Assembly: GCA_017391675.1 (NCBI GenBank)
Contig: JAFOXR010000048.1
Coordinates: 54,267-118,266, forward strand
Length of the DNA: 64,000 bases
From: Muribaculaceae bacterium
Lineage (GTDB): Bacteria > Bacteroidota > Bacteroidia > Bacteroidales > Muribaculaceae
Direction of reading: 5' to 3'
Shown here in pieces: positions 44,864-56,900 of the stretch; position 1 is the stretch's first letter; each line of letters begins with the position of its first letter. A program made the position numbers and the translations under genes. Under the pieces are notes generated by a model. It saw only the letters and a list, made by a program, of their open reading frames with translations. It did not search any database and was not told the DNA's origin.

Positions 44864-45121
44864 ATGGAAGATAATCAAACGACAAACCAGCCAGAGAGCG
44901 AAAATAAGGCTACAAACTACGGAGAACCAAGAAAAAAAGCCACATTGCAGTGGAATAGCCTTTTTGGTCTTTTCATGATTTGCATTTATTTCAGCATGGC
45001 ATATCTTACCCTATTTACCGACCATTTCTTTTGGATGGCCGACTGGTCAAGATATGGTCTCGGAACTATCTTCATTGTGTATGGGCTATGGCGAGGATAC
45101 CGCCATTTCAAGAACAAATAA
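44864..45121 (+). CDS. Small two-helix membrane protein, unknown function
   Basis: This 85-residue protein has a charged N-terminal tail of about 30 residues, a membrane helix (about 33-54, LFGLFMICIYFSMAYLTLF) and a second (about 64-78, YGLGTIFIVYGLWRGY). I do not recognise the family. It is 12 bases upstream of the PstS-like lipoprotein gene. In other Bacteroidales a similar small protein and PstS/TPR genes accompany ExbB/ExbD/TonB, which are not in this window. Confidence 0.75.
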   Translation: MEDNQTTNQPESENKATNYGEPRKKATLQWNSLFGLFMICIYFSMAYLTLFTDHFFWMADWSRYGLGTIFIVYGLWRGYRHFKNK

Positions 45122-45133
45122 CACAGAAAGACT

Positions 45134-46099
45134 ATGACAAAGAAACTTATAATATTTTCATTCTTAGTAGCCATATTAACTGCAGTATCATGCACTAGGC
45201 CTACAAAGAACACAAGCACTTCGGGCATCGCAACAGTAATTTGCGACGAAAGCTTTGAAAATATACTTAATCAAGAAGTTGAAATCTTTGAATACACCTA
45301 TCCGAATGCAAATATAATGGCATATTATATGGACGAGCGTTCGGCAATAGACTCATTGACTGAACTTAAGACACAGCTTATCGTAATCCCTTCCAAACTT
45401 TCGGAAGCGCACATTGCTAAGCTCAAACTCCAGAACAGAAATGTATTCCAACAACGCCTTGCAGTAGACGCTATAGCTCTTATCGTGAATCAGAACAACA
45501 CGATAGAAGAATTAACGATGAATGAACTGCACGATATTTTCACTGGCAAATACACCCGTTGGGACGAAATAGAGCCTTCAAAGCTTGGCAAGATTCAAGT
45601 AATCTTCGACCACCAGGGATCCAGCATAGTCCGTCACATGAAAGACTCTATCATGCATGGCGAGCCATTTGCAGGCGAAGTATATGCACAAAACAGCAAC
45701 AAAGATGTGCTTGACATCGTTTCAAAGAACAAGAATGCAATTGGCATTATCGGCGTAAGTTGGGTAACATCTGACATGAAAGGACGCAGCATGAGTGTGG
45801 CTGAACATGCAAAGGAATTGCAGAAGAACGACACAACTACTCTAGAATTCAACGACAACATTAAAGTGTTGAAAATAAGACGCGACACAGAACCTATAGG
45901 CTACCAGCCTTACCAGGCATATATTTTCAGTGGACAATACCCGCTGTTCCGTAGCATATATGTAGTGTCAATCGCTGCACGAGGCAGTTTGTCGCACGGC
46001 TTCCTTGCCTTCATGACTGGCTTTATCGGACAAAAGATAATACAAAACACTGGCGTATTGCCTGCAGCAATACAACCCAGAATGGTTCAACTCGAATAA
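45134..46099 (+). CDS. PstS-like substrate-binding lipoprotein
   Basis: This 321-residue protein has a lipoprotein signal with acylated Cys20 (VAILTAVSC) and a periplasmic-binding-protein fold with PstS-type blocks: LAVDAIALIVNQNN, LTMNELHDIFTGKYTRWDEI and the later NAIGIIGVSWV. Relatives bind phosphate or another anion. No ABC permease genes are near; instead a TPR gene follows, so it may serve a TonB-linked or envelope function rather than classical phosphate import. Confidence 0.85.
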   Translation: MTKKLIIFSFLVAILTAVSCTRPTKNTSTSGIATVICDESFENILNQEVEIFEYTYPNANIMAYYMDERSAIDSLTELKTQLIVIPSKLSEAHIAKLKLQNRNVFQQRLAVDAIALIVNQNNTIEELTMNELHDIFTGKYTRWDEIEPSKLGKIQVIFDHQGSSIVRHMKDSIMHGEPFAGEVYAQNSNKDVLDIVSKNKNAIGIIGVSWVTSDMKGRSMSVAEHAKELQKNDTTTLEFNDNIKVLKIRRDTEPIGYQPYQAYIFSGQYPLFRSIYVVSIAARGSLSHGFLAFMTGFIGQKIIQNTGVLPAAIQPRMVQLE

Positions 46100-46183
46100 T
46101 AACATAGAACCACATTTTTATTATATAGAAAGAGATTTTTAAAACAGAATATTATAACAATTGAAACAATAAATAATTTAGAA

Positions 46184-47890
46184 ATGAAATTTAAATTTTT
46201 AGTTTCCCTAATGCTATTAGGAGGATCTTTATCAGCTTTCGCACAAGGCTATAAAGATGGTATCGAGTACTACAAAGTTGGTCAGTACGACAATGCAAAG
46301 GAACTTCTTCTTCGCAATCTTGATGACGCTGCTACCAACAAGAGTGAAGCTTACTATTATCTAGGCTGTATCGACATGAAGCAAGGAAAAGTGGCTGACG
46401 CTAAAGCTAACTTTGAAAAAGGTAAGGCTGCCGACGCTAACAATCCTTACAACTATGTTGGTCTTGCATCTATCGACCTAAAGAACGGAAATACCGATGC
46501 TGCTGAAGAAACTTTCAAGCAAGCTCAAAAGATGGTGAAAAAAGACGCAGCTCTTGAAACAGCAATTGCTCGCGCTTACTATGAAGCAGATCCTGTTGCT
46601 TATGCAAAGGAAATCGAAAAAGCAACCAAGAACGCTAAGAAATATGAAGGCGGAAAGAACCCAGACATCTGGATTTTCGAAGGCGACATTTTCGCTGAAA
46701 AGAAAAACTGGGGTGAAGCTGCTGGTAACTATGAAATGGTTTTCACCAACTATGACCCTCAGAATGTTGAAGCTTATGTAAAGTATGCCAACACATATTA
46801 TAATGTAAATCCAGACATGGCTATCAGCAAGCTTACTGAAGTCCTTGATAAGAACCCTAACTCTGCCCTTATCCAACGCGAACTTGCTGAAAAGTACTAC
46901 AAGAACGAACAATGGGCTAAAGCTGCTCAACAATACGGAAAATACATCGAGAACCCTAACCACTTTACTCAAGACCGTTCTCGCTATGCATTCCTTTTGT
47001 TCTACGGACAAAAATATGACGAATCTCTAGCTCTTTCTAAGGAACTTGTTGCTACTCTTCCTGCTAGCGACCCTCAAAACTTCTACATGAAGCGTATGGC
47101 ATTCTACAACCTTGTAGCATTGAAGAAATGGAGCGAAGCTGAAGTTGCAGCTCAAGACTTGTTCAATTCACAATTGCCAGAAGGCGTGAAAATTGAAGCT
47201 AAGGACTACACCGACTATGCTATGGCTCTTAAAGAACTAGGCAAGACCGAAGAAGCTCTAGCTAAATATGAAAAGGCTGTAGAACTTAACCCTGACAAGG
47301 TTGAACTTCTTAAGGAAATCAGTGACGCATATACCGATGCTGAACAATATGAAAAAGCCGCTGATGCTTTCCAAAAGTTCATCAACTCAGGCAAATTCGT
47401 CACTAACGACCTTTTGGTTATGTCTACAAAGTACTCTAATGTAGCAGCTACTACCAAAGACACAACTGGCGTTGTTAAGGCTGAAGCATTGAAGAAAGCT
47501 CTTCACTATGCCGACACTATCAACAACATCGTTCCTAACCACCCACGCATTCTATTCCAGATTGCTCGCTGTAAGATGATGCAAGACAATGAGCCAACCG
47601 ACGGAAATGCTGTTGAAGCTATGGGCAACCTTATCCATCTTCTAGACCAAGCTCCTGAAAACAAGCAAAGCAGAGCTAACGACTACATCCTTGCTTACCG
47701 TTACAATGCAGTATACCACTCAAGCATGGCTAGCAAGATTAAGAAAGAAGACAAGAAATACAAGGATAATCCTGAATACCAAAACCACATGGCTTTGATG
47801 AAGGAAAGCTATGAAAAGTGGTTGGAAGTTGATCCTAACAACGCAGGTCTTCGCAAGTATGTTGAATCTTTGCAAGCTCCAGCTAAATAA
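46184..47890 (+). CDS. Exported TPR-repeat protein
   Basis: This 568-residue protein has a signal peptide (residues 1-20, ends SAFAQ) and tetratricopeptide repeats through most of its length (for example EAYYYLGCIDMKQGKVADAK, and repeats near residues 340-400). TPR superhelices bind partner proteins or peptides in the periplasm. The sequence is unusually rich in Lys, Ala and Glu and uses a narrow codon set (GCT, GAA, AAG, CTT), which suggests high expression. It is the last gene of its unit, with a strong terminator. Confidence 0.88.
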   Translation: MKFKFLVSLMLLGGSLSAFAQGYKDGIEYYKVGQYDNAKELLLRNLDDAATNKSEAYYYLGCIDMKQGKVADAKANFEKGKAADANNPYNYVGLASIDLKNGNTDAAEETFKQAQKMVKKDAALETAIARAYYEADPVAYAKEIEKATKNAKKYEGGKNPDIWIFEGDIFAEKKNWGEAAGNYEMVFTNYDPQNVEAYVKYANTYYNVNPDMAISKLTEVLDKNPNSALIQRELAEKYYKNEQWAKAAQQYGKYIENPNHFTQDRSRYAFLLFYGQKYDESLALSKELVATLPASDPQNFYMKRMAFYNLVALKKWSEAEVAAQDLFNSQLPEGVKIEAKDYTDYAMALKELGKTEEALAKYEKAVELNPDKVELLKEISDAYTDAEQYEKAADAFQKFINSGKFVTNDLLVMSTKYSNVAATTKDTTGVVKAEALKKALHYADTINNIVPNHPRILFQIARCKMMQDNEPTDGNAVEAMGNLIHLLDQAPENKQSRANDYILAYRYNAVYHSSMASKIKKEDKKYKDNPEYQNHMALMKESYEKWLEVDPNNAGLRKYVESLQAPAK

Positions 47891-47911
47891 AGAACAAGAC
47901 ACATAACTATT

Positions 47912-47950
47912 AAAAGTTGCCACCTCTTCCGAGGCTGGCAACTTTTTTTT
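47912..47950 (+). terminator. Terminator after the TPR gene
   Basis: AAAAGTTGCCA (47912-47922) pairs with TGGCAACTTTT (47936-47946); CCTC/GAGG pair inside; a T-run follows. Confidence 0.9.
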
Positions 47951-47998
47951 ATTCATAACAGGATTCTACATTATTTCAAGCACTTATTTGGGGCATTT

Positions 47999-48030
47999 TT
48001 TGCATTTTAAGTCATAAATAACTACTTTTG
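47999..48030 (+). promoter_or_regulatory. Promoter of the subtilase-ruvA-sprA unit
   Basis: -33 TTTG (47999-48002), 20-base spacer, -7 TACTTTTG (48023-48030), 35 bases before the ATG. Confidence 0.7.
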
Positions 48031-48065
48031 TTCTCTAATATCTTACTTTAATATTTTACAATCAT

Positions 48066-50300
48066 ATGACTAAGAAACTTTCAGTTATACTATTTGCCAT
48101 ACTATTTTCAGTTTCACTGAATGCTCAAAATAAAATGTCGGCTTACACCCGATTAATGCTTAAAGCTTATTATCAAGCCGAGCAAACAAATGCTCAATCG
48201 TTGAAAAGCAATCGTTTATTATCTGTTTTCAGCAATTCCGAAAACAACAAGGTAATAGCCAAAGCCATAATAGAGCTTAATGATGAATATCAACTCCCAG
48301 CAGACGAACTGGCTGAACTGGAAGTAAACATAGTAAATACTATAGGCAAATTCATTACAGCTGAATTGCCTGCCGACAACTTCTATAAAGTTGCCGAACT
48401 TAAAGAAATCAAATCCATTTCCTTAGCAAAGGAAGTGTCGCTATGCAATGATGTTGCCCGCACTTCAACATATGTAGAAGATATTCACAAAGGCACCGAT
48501 TTGCCTCAAGCATACAAAGGCGAAGGCGTAATTGTGGGAGTAGTTGACTCTGGTATTGACTTCAACCACATAAACTTTAAAGACGAAAACGGAAACAGCC
48601 GCATTAAATTAGCAGGATGCTACGACCCATCTCTGGAAGCCTACAACATTTATTACGATTCATCTAAAATAGCAGGATTGACAACCGACACATCTGACGG
48701 CAGTCACGGAACGCATGTTACTGGAATTGCTGGTGGCAGTTACACTAAAAACGGATTCCATGGTATGGCGCCTGCCAGCGATCTTGCACTATTCGGATTA
48801 CAGGACCAATTGTACGACACCGATATCATCAATGGTATATTCTGGATTTTCAATCAGGCCGACAACGATAGCAAACCAGCAGTTGTCAATGTGAGTATAG
48901 GTTCCACTATGGGGCCTCATGATGGCACATCTTATTTCAACCAACTTGTTGATGAAATGTGTTCTGCCGGCAAAATTGTTGTTGCAGCAGCAGGAAACAA
49001 TGGCGATGAGAAAGTACATCTTAACAAGACATTTTCTAACCCTGGCACTATAAACCCTCAAGCAAGCACCATAATTTCCTGCAGCGGAGCAGCATATACA
49101 TCAATGGTTGACGCTTGGTCTTCTAGCGAAGAACCTATCAAGATTCAGTTCTTCATATATGACCGTCGCGAAGGTAAAGAACTTTACAGTTCTAATATAA
49201 ACGACACTATTTTCACAAAAGGTGAATACCGTGAATTCATTTGGCAGAACGATCCTAAATTGGCTAGTTATTTCAGCGGCACTATAGGTGTAGGTGCAGA
49301 AATAAACCCTTACAACAGAAAGCATAATGTATTCGCATTAATCAGCGGATCCATGACAAGCAACAACTACCGAATCGGCATCAAGTTCTATGGCGAATCG
49401 GGAACTGAAATGAATTGCTGGGCCTACCCAACTCCTACTGAGTTCACCAACCTAGGACTCATAAACTACACCGATGGTACTACCTACAATTCATTCAGCG
49501 ACATGGTGTGCGGAAAGAATGTAATTTCTGTTGGAGCTTATACCACAAAGACCGAACTGATTGGCATAGGTGATGATGGTGTAGAAGGAAGCAATGGCTT
49601 TAAATTCAATTATCCAGGAACTACAATTGGAGACATAGCATATTTTTCATCTTATGGAACTGACTTAACAGGTCGAGTACACCCCGACATTACAGCTCCA
49701 GGCTTCTCAATCGTTTCATCGGTAAACGGATATGACAAAGTGACAACCGTAGACAACAAGAATGTACTTATTGACGAAGTTTCGATTGAAGGCGATTCAC
49801 GCAAGTATCATTGGGGTGACATGATGGGAACATCTATGGCATCACCGGTTGTTACTGGTATAGTTGCCCTTTGGTTGCAAGCAAATCCTTGGCTAACTCC
49901 TACACACATAAGAAACTTGCTGCAATCAACAGCTATTTCCGACTCGTTCACACAGGACAACGAGACAGGACAATGGGGCGCTGGTAAAGTTGATGCGAAG
50001 GCTGGACTTATTAAGATTCTGCAAAGCACAAGCATCAAGGACATCTCTATGCCCGACGATGTTGTCATGCTATACCCTAACCCTACAAACGGGAAATTCT
50101 CAATTTACGCCCAAGACAACGATTCCAACCTAAAGGTGAGCATTTTTAACCTTAACGGAGCAACTGTATTCAGCGAATCAATCACTCCAGATAATGGTAT
50201 CGTGAACATTGATGCATCGGACCTGTTGTCAAACGGCATATACATTGTTAAAGCAGAAAACGAAAAAGTTAATTTTTCATCTCGCATAATTGTAAAATAA
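48066..50300 (+). CDS. S8-family serine protease with T9SS sorting domain
   Basis: This 744-residue exported subtilase has a signal peptide (1-20, ends SLNA), a prodomain-like region to about 125, and the catalytic triad Asp161 ([12 protein letters not shown]), His214 ([14 protein letters not shown]) and Ser590 ([12 protein letters not shown]). A long insert separates His and Ser. The last 75 residues form a type A T9SS C-terminal domain: [25 protein letters not shown] and a final SSRIIVK. It would cross the outer membrane through SprA, encoded two genes on, and be attached to the surface or released. Confidence 0.92.
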   Translation: MTKKLSVILFAILFSVSLNAQNKMSAYTRLMLKAYYQAEQTNAQSLKSNRLLSVFSNSENNKVIAKAIIELNDEYQLPADELAELEVNIVNTIGKFITAELPADNFYKVAELKEIKSISLAKEVSLCNDVARTSTYVEDIHKGTDLPQAYKGEGVIVGVVDSGIDFNHINFKDENGNSRIKLAGCYDPSLEAYNIYYDSSKIAGLTTDTSDGSHGTHVTGIAGGSYTKNGFHGMAPASDLALFGLQDQLYDTDIINGIFWIFNQADNDSKPAVVNVSIGSTMGPHDGTSYFNQLVDEMCSAGKIVVAAAGNNGDEKVHLNKTFSNPGTINPQASTIISCSGAAYTSMVDAWSSSEEPIKIQFFIYDRREGKELYSSNINDTIFTKGEYREFIWQNDPKLASYFSGTIGVGAEINPYNRKHNVFALISGSMTSNNYRIGIKFYGESGTEMNCWAYPTPTEFTNLGLINYTDGTTYNSFSDMVCGKNVISVGAYTTKTELIGIGDDGVEGSNGFKFNYPGTTIGDIAYFSSYGTDLTGRVHPDITAPGFSIVSSVNGYDKVTTVDNKNVLIDEVSIEGDSRKYHWGDMMGTSMASPVVTGIVALWLQANPWLTPTHIRNLLQSTAISDSFTQDNETGQWGAGKVDAKAGLIKILQSTSIKDISMPDDVVMLYPNPTNGKFSIYAQDNDSNLKVSIFNLNGATVFSESITPDNGIVNIDASDLLSNGIYIVKAENEKVNFSSRIIVK

Positions 50301-50307
50301 ACATCTG

Positions 50308-50889
50308 ATGATTGAATACATTAAAGGAGAAATAACTGAAGTTACACCCACCTATGCCGTTGTAGAAAACAACGGCATAGGTTATTTTGTAAACATCTCC
50401 CTGTACACATACACCGAGTTGCAGAATTCTCGCTCATCAATGCTATATATCTATGAATCAATACGCGAAGACGCGCATGTGCTATATGGATTCATCGACA
50501 AACATGAACGGGAACTGTTCCTTCTTCTCATAAGCGTTTCGGGAGTTGGACCTAATTCTGCTCGCATGATTCAGTCATCTCTATCACCTTCGGAACTGGA
50601 AAATTCCATTGCCACATCTAATGTAAATTCTCTTAAATCGGTGAAAGGTATAGGTGCAAAAACAGCTCAACGAATAATTGTTGACCTTAAAGATAAAATA
50701 AAAGCACCATCTGATTCGTTAAGTATACAGATTCCTGCCAATAATGAGATCTTTGACGAGGCTCTTGCGGCTCTCGTAATGCTAGGTTTCTCACAGCAGG
50801 CATCGCAAAAAGTGCTTAAGAAGTTGCTTTCAACCTCACAAAGTCTTAATGTAGAAGATGTTATAAAGAAAGCCCTCAAAATGATGTAA
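50308..50889 (+). CDS. ruvA: Holliday junction branch-migration protein RuvA
   Basis: This 193-residue protein binds Holliday junctions and loads RuvB. It has an OB-fold ([23 protein letters not shown], residues about 3-25), two helix-hairpin-helix motifs ([16 protein letters not shown] and [20 protein letters not shown]) and a C-terminal RuvB-binding helix bundle. It lies 7 bases after the subtilase gene and 67 bases before sprA; the ruvA-sprA pair is conserved in Bacteroidales. Confidence 0.96.
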   Translation: MIEYIKGEITEVTPTYAVVENNGIGYFVNISLYTYTELQNSRSSMLYIYESIREDAHVLYGFIDKHERELFLLLISVSGVGPNSARMIQSSLSPSELENSIATSNVNSLKSVKGIGAKTAQRIIVDLKDKIKAPSDSLSIQIPANNEIFDEALAALVMLGFSQQASQKVLKKLLSTSQSLNVEDVIKKALKMM

Positions 50890-50956
50890 TGAGAGGTCTT
50901 GCCTATTGGGAGAGGCTAGCTTCATTGGCACACTTAACAGTATCAGGGCAATTTTA

Positions 50957-53900
50957 ATGAAGAGATATCTGAAAAAAAAATATATCCTATCCATTGCTTT
51001 TATATGCGGAATTCTTGCGTTTTCGGCATATAACTTCTTTGCTTTTGCCCAATACAATTCTTCTAAACTTATGCCACCGCCTCCAGTCCCTTCACAAGAG
51101 GCTAAAGAGGCAGCTAACGACTCTTCTACTACAAGGTATAGGATCAAATCTACAATTCCAGGCAATTACAACGGGCTTGAACAGAGAGAAACACCTATCG
51201 ACCTTAAAAGTCCTACCAATATTACCTCCCAGGCAGAATACGACTATGAAACAGGCTGTTATGTCATTCGCACTAAAATAGGCGACAAGGACATATCAAC
51301 ACCTTTCATGCTTTCGCCCGACGAGTACAACAATCTGGTTTTGCGCCAATCAATGCAGGAATATTACCGGGAAAAGAACAACCAGTTCAACGAAAAGGAA
51401 AAAGATCCGTTCAACTTCCTTGACATGAACTTCTCTCTTGGTCCATTGGAAAAGGTTTTCGGACCTGGGGGCGTACAACTCAAGACTTCGGGTTCGGTTC
51501 AGATTAACATGGGTATGAAGTCCAACAAGACCGACAACCCAGCCCTTTCACTAGGAGCTCGCCGCAAGACCTACTTTGATTTCGAACAGAAGATACAAGC
51601 GAATATCAACGCATCGGTCGGTGACAAGATGAAGTTCAATATGAGCTACAATACCGATGCAACATTTGATTTTGACTCAAAGAATATCAAGCTCCAATAC
51701 GAAGGAAAAGAAGATGAAATCATAAAGAACATCGAAGCCGGTAATGTGAGCATGACTACAGGGTCATCGCTTATAAAAGGAAGCAGTTCCCTATTCGGTA
51801 TAAAGACAAAGCTTCAGTTCGGAAAGCTCACAGCTACGGCTCTTGTTTCTCAACAGAATGCCGAATCCAAGACCGTAAGCACTAGAGGCGGCGCGCAAAC
51901 GACATCTTTCTCTATCAACGCCGATAGCTATGATGCCAACCGTCACTTCTTCCTTGGACATTTCTTCCGCAACCATTACGATGAGTACTGCGCTAAACTT
52001 CCGCTTGTATCTTCTGGTATAAACATCACTCGCATTGAAGTGTGGATTACCAACAAGCGAGGCAATTTCGAGCAGGCGAGAAACCTTGTGGGTTTCATGG
52101 ACTTAGGTGAAAGCGGAAATCTTAACAACTCGCACTGGATTCCTAATCCTGCAATGGAAAACCCATCAAACATTTCAAACAACCTGCTATCTGAAATCAC
52201 ATCACAATATCCCGATGCACGCTACATTAATCAAGCCACATCGGTACTATCTCCCCTATCGGCCTACGGAATAGAAGGCGGACAGGATTATGAAAAGGTG
52301 GAAAGTGCACGACTATTGTCAGCTTCAGAATACACGCTGAACAGTTCGCTTGGATACATATCACTTAAATCGGCTCTTAATGCCGACGAAGTGCTGGCCG
52401 TTGCCTACCAGTACACTTATCGGGGACAAACTTATCAAGTGGGTGAATTTTCAGGAGACATAGCATCTACCGAGCAATCGCTATTCGTGAAGATGCTTAA
52501 AGGTACAACAGTTTCGCCAAAGACTCCGATGTGGAAGCTTATGATGAAAAATGTCTATTCACTAGGGGCTTATCAAGTACAGAAATCCAACTTCAAGCTC
52601 AACATCAAGTATTTGAGCGACACCACTGGTACCGAAATATCTTACCTCCCAGCAGGAGCTATTAGCGGTACTCCTATCCTGCAGGTAATGAATCTTGACA
52701 ATATTGATTCCAATAACAATTCCGGTGCCGACGGCCGATTTGACTTTATTGACGGATACACTATCTATCCTTCTACCGGTAAAATCGTATTCCCGGTAGT
52801 TGAACCTTTCGGCTCGCACTTGAGAAAGAAGATCGGTAACGACCAGATTGCCGATAAATATGTATTCCAGCAGCTATACGACTCAACTCTCACCGTTGCA
52901 AGACAGTATCAGGACAAGAACAAATTCATCATGAAGGGTGAATACCAAGCATCATCGGGTTCACAAATTCGTCTTAATGCAATGAATGTGCCTCGCGGTT
53001 CGGTGGTTGTTACTGCGGGAGGCGTGACATTGACCGAGAACAGCGACTATACCGTAGACTACAGCATGGGTATAGTCACCATCACAAATCAAAGCATTAT
53101 CGATGCTGGTACCAGTATCAATGTATCGCTTGAAAACCAGTCAACTTTCAGCATGCAGCGCAAAACGCTGCTTGGACTTGACCTGAACTATCAGTTCAAC
53201 AAGAACTTCAACATAGGCGGTACAATTATGCACTACGGAGAAAAGTCCCTTACCGAAAAAGTTGCAATCGGTGACGAGACGGTAAACAACTCCATTTGGG
53301 GGTTGAATTTCTCCTATAAGACTGAGTTCATGTGGCTTACCAACTTGCTCAACAAGATTCCTACGGTAAATGCCACTGCTCCTTCTACCCTTGACTTGAA
53401 TGGTGAATTTGCACAGATAATACCTCATAAAGCCAATACTGGCTCAACTAAAGGAAGTTCCTACATTGACGATTTCGAGTCTACGCAATCGGGCATTGAC
53501 TTGCGTTCGCCATATTCATGGTTCTTGGCATCAACACCTTTCGACAACTCCGCCAATGCGCTGTTCCCTGAAGCGTCAATGTCTAACAGCGTTGACTATG
53601 GCAAGAACCGCGCACTATTGTCATGGTACTACATTGACCGCATGTTCACACAAAGGAATTCTTCTCTATGCCCTGGATATCTCAAGAACGACCTGGACCA
53701 GCAGTCCGATCCTTACATCAGAGAAATCACTTATAGCGAGATTTTCCCTAACAGAGAGCTGAATTATGGTGAAGCTTCTACTATTCAAACGCTTAACCTA
53801 TCATATTATCCAACCGAAAGAGGCCCTTACAACCTTGATGCCAGCAATATCGATTCCGAAGGTGCCTTACTGAATCCGGAAAAGCGTTGGGGTGGCATCA

Positions 53901-56900
53901 TGCGTAAGCTTGACAACACCAACTTCGATGCTTCAAATATCGAGTACATTCAGTTCTGGCTTATGGATCCGTTCCTTGATAAGGATAACAACAATTACGA
54001 GGGAGGCGACCTTTATTTCAACCTTGGCGAAGTGAGCGAAGACATTCTTAAGGACGGATTGAAGTCCTATGAAAACGGTATGCCTATTGACGGTTCTACA
54101 AGCTATACTACCGAAACTAATTGGGGACGAGTTTCAACCAACAACTCTCTGACCTACGCTTTTGACAATACTGCAGGATCACGCAAGAATCAGGACTTGG
54201 GTCTTAACGGCTTGAGTACCGAAGAAGAAAAGGCTTTCCCTACTTATCAGAATTATGTGAACAGCCTAAGGCTCAAGCTGTCGCCCGATGCGATTGCACG
54301 AATGGAAAGCGACAAATTCTCTCCAATAAACGACCCTGCAGGCGACAACTACCATTTCTATAGAGGATACGATTACGATGAGCTTAAACTCTCTATACAG
54401 GAGCGCTACAAGCGTTATAACGGTACCGAAGGCAACTCGCTCTCGCCAGAGGATTCCGACGAATCGCTATATCAATCGGCCCGCAGCGTACCCGATGTAG
54501 AAGACATCAACCAGGACAACACGCTCAACGAGTATGAACGATACTTCCAGTACCGGATTTCTATCCGCCCCGAAGATTTGGTGGTTGGACAGAACTATAT
54601 CACCAATAAGCAAGTATCGAATGTACGCACACGCAACGGTGAAAAGCAGGAGGTTACATGGTATCAATTCAAGATTCCTGTAAAGGATTATGAAAAAGCT
54701 GTCGGTTCAATCAACGACTTCTCTACAATACGCTTTGTGCGTATGTTCATGACAGGATTCAAAGCCACCACACACCTGCGCTTTGCTACTCTTGAGCTAG
54801 TGCGTGGCGAATGGCGTCCTTATGACTTCGACCTGAATGTAAACGGTGATATTCCTGCTGAAGGTAAAATAGATATCGATGCCGTAAACATCGAAGAACA
54901 CGCAGGCCGCGAACCGGTAAACTACATCTTGCCTCCTGGCGTAACCCGTATAATAGACTCGGGACAAGCTCAAGCCACTCAGCTCAACGAGCAGTCAATG
55001 TCGCTTAAGGTTACCGACCTCGAGCCTGGCAAATCTCGTGGAGTATACCGCAACACAAGCCTTGACCTGCGCATCTATAACCGCTTGCAGATGTTCGTTC
55101 ACAACGAAGCCCTCATTGACGACTTGAACGAGCTGCAGAATGGCGACATATCTTTATTCGTACGATTCGGTTCCGATGTCAAGAACAACTACTACGAATA
55201 CGAAATACCGCTAGAAGTAACTCCGGCAGGCAAGTATTCCGACCGCTACGCTGTGTGGCCGGCCAACAATATGCTGGATTGCGACCTTGACATATTCCCT
55301 GCAGTGAAAAAGCAACGCAACGCCGAGAAAATGCAGGAGAGTTCGGGCGTTTCCTACAACCGCCGCTATTCCGTTCCCGACGATAAGCGTAAAGGCAATA
55401 CCATAACAGTGATAGGTAATCCTAGCCTTAGCGATGTGAGAGTAATTATCATCGGTGTAAAGAATAACAGCAATGCAACAAAGAACTGCAATGTGTGGGT
55501 AAACGAATTACGCGTTACCGACTTCAATAACAATGGCGGCTGGGCAGCTAAAGGTAATATGAACCTTAGCTTGAGCGACATTGCAGTAGTCAATGTGGGA
55601 GGTCACAAGGAGACTTCAGGATTCGGTTCTGTAGATCAAAGTCTGAGTGAGCGACGCATTGACAACCTGGACCAGTACAATGTGGCTGTTCAAGTGGATT
55701 TAGGACGATTCTTGCCAGAAAAGGTTAAGCTTAAGGCTCCTGTATACTATTCGGTATCAAAAGAAAAGATTACTCCTAAGTACAATCCTCTTGACCAGGA
55801 TGTGCTGCTTGAAGATGCTCTCGACGCTTGCGCTACCGAAGCTCAACGCGACTCTATCGAGTCCTATGCCGTCAGCAGCAAGACTGTGGAAAGCTTCAGC
55901 GTTTCAGGACTGAAATTTGATGTACAAAGCAAGAACCCTATGCCTTGGGATCCTTCTAACTTCACGCTAAGCTACTCTTCCAACAAGCAACGCAATAGCG
56001 ATCCTAACAATGTATTTGAAAACACCAGCGATTACCGCGGTAGCTTCCAGTACAGCTATTCCCCTTATTTCAAGCCGTTCAAGCCGTTCAACAAGATAAA
56101 AGGCAAGCAAAAGGGCATCAAGTTCCTTAAGGACTGGGAATTTAACTGGTTGCCGGCTTCTATTGCGTTCAACACCAACATGTCACGCTATTACTACGAA
56201 CAGCAGGAACGCAACGAGAGCGATATCGATGTGGAACTGCCTATATCTGTGAGCAAGAACTTCCTTTGGGATCGCCAGTTGGCTGTCACTTGGAACTTTA
56301 CGAAGTCATTATCCTTGACTTTCAACTCCAACACTACCGCACATATTGAAGAACCTATGGGCGTAGTGAACAAGAACCTGTTCCCCGACCGATACAAGAA
56401 CTGGAAGGACTCTGTGTGGAGAAGCATCACCGATTTGGGTACACCTTACACTTACCGTCAGAGCTTCACAGCCACCTATAAAGCACCTTTCAACAAGATT
56501 GGCGCAACCGATTTCATCACTGCTTCGGCAACCTACAATTCCACTTACAACTGGGATCGTGGTACCGTTATTGAATCGATTTCTACAGGTAACACAGTGG
56601 CCAACCAAGCTTCGCTAAGCCTTGAAGGCCGTTTCAACCTAGAACAGCTTTACAATAAGTTCACCTACTTGAAGAATGTGAATAAACGATTTGCCAAGAG
56701 CAGCAGCAGTTCCAACAAGAAGATAAAGCCTAAGAGGTTTACACGCACTATGCAGCTCAAGAAGGATACCACACTGGTAATCACTCACAACCTCAAGACC
56801 AAGAAAGTGAAAATCGTTGCCGCCGACACAAAGAACAGACCGTTTGCTGTGAAGTCGCGCGTTATTGACAACAATAAGGTTGAAATCCTCACTAGAGGCG

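Noticed and set aside
46478..47011. 177-codon minus-strand frame antisense to the TPR gene
   Set aside because: Arises from the strongly biased codon use (GCT/GAA/AAG) of the TPR gene; Phe/Val/Leu/Ser-rich and without family features.
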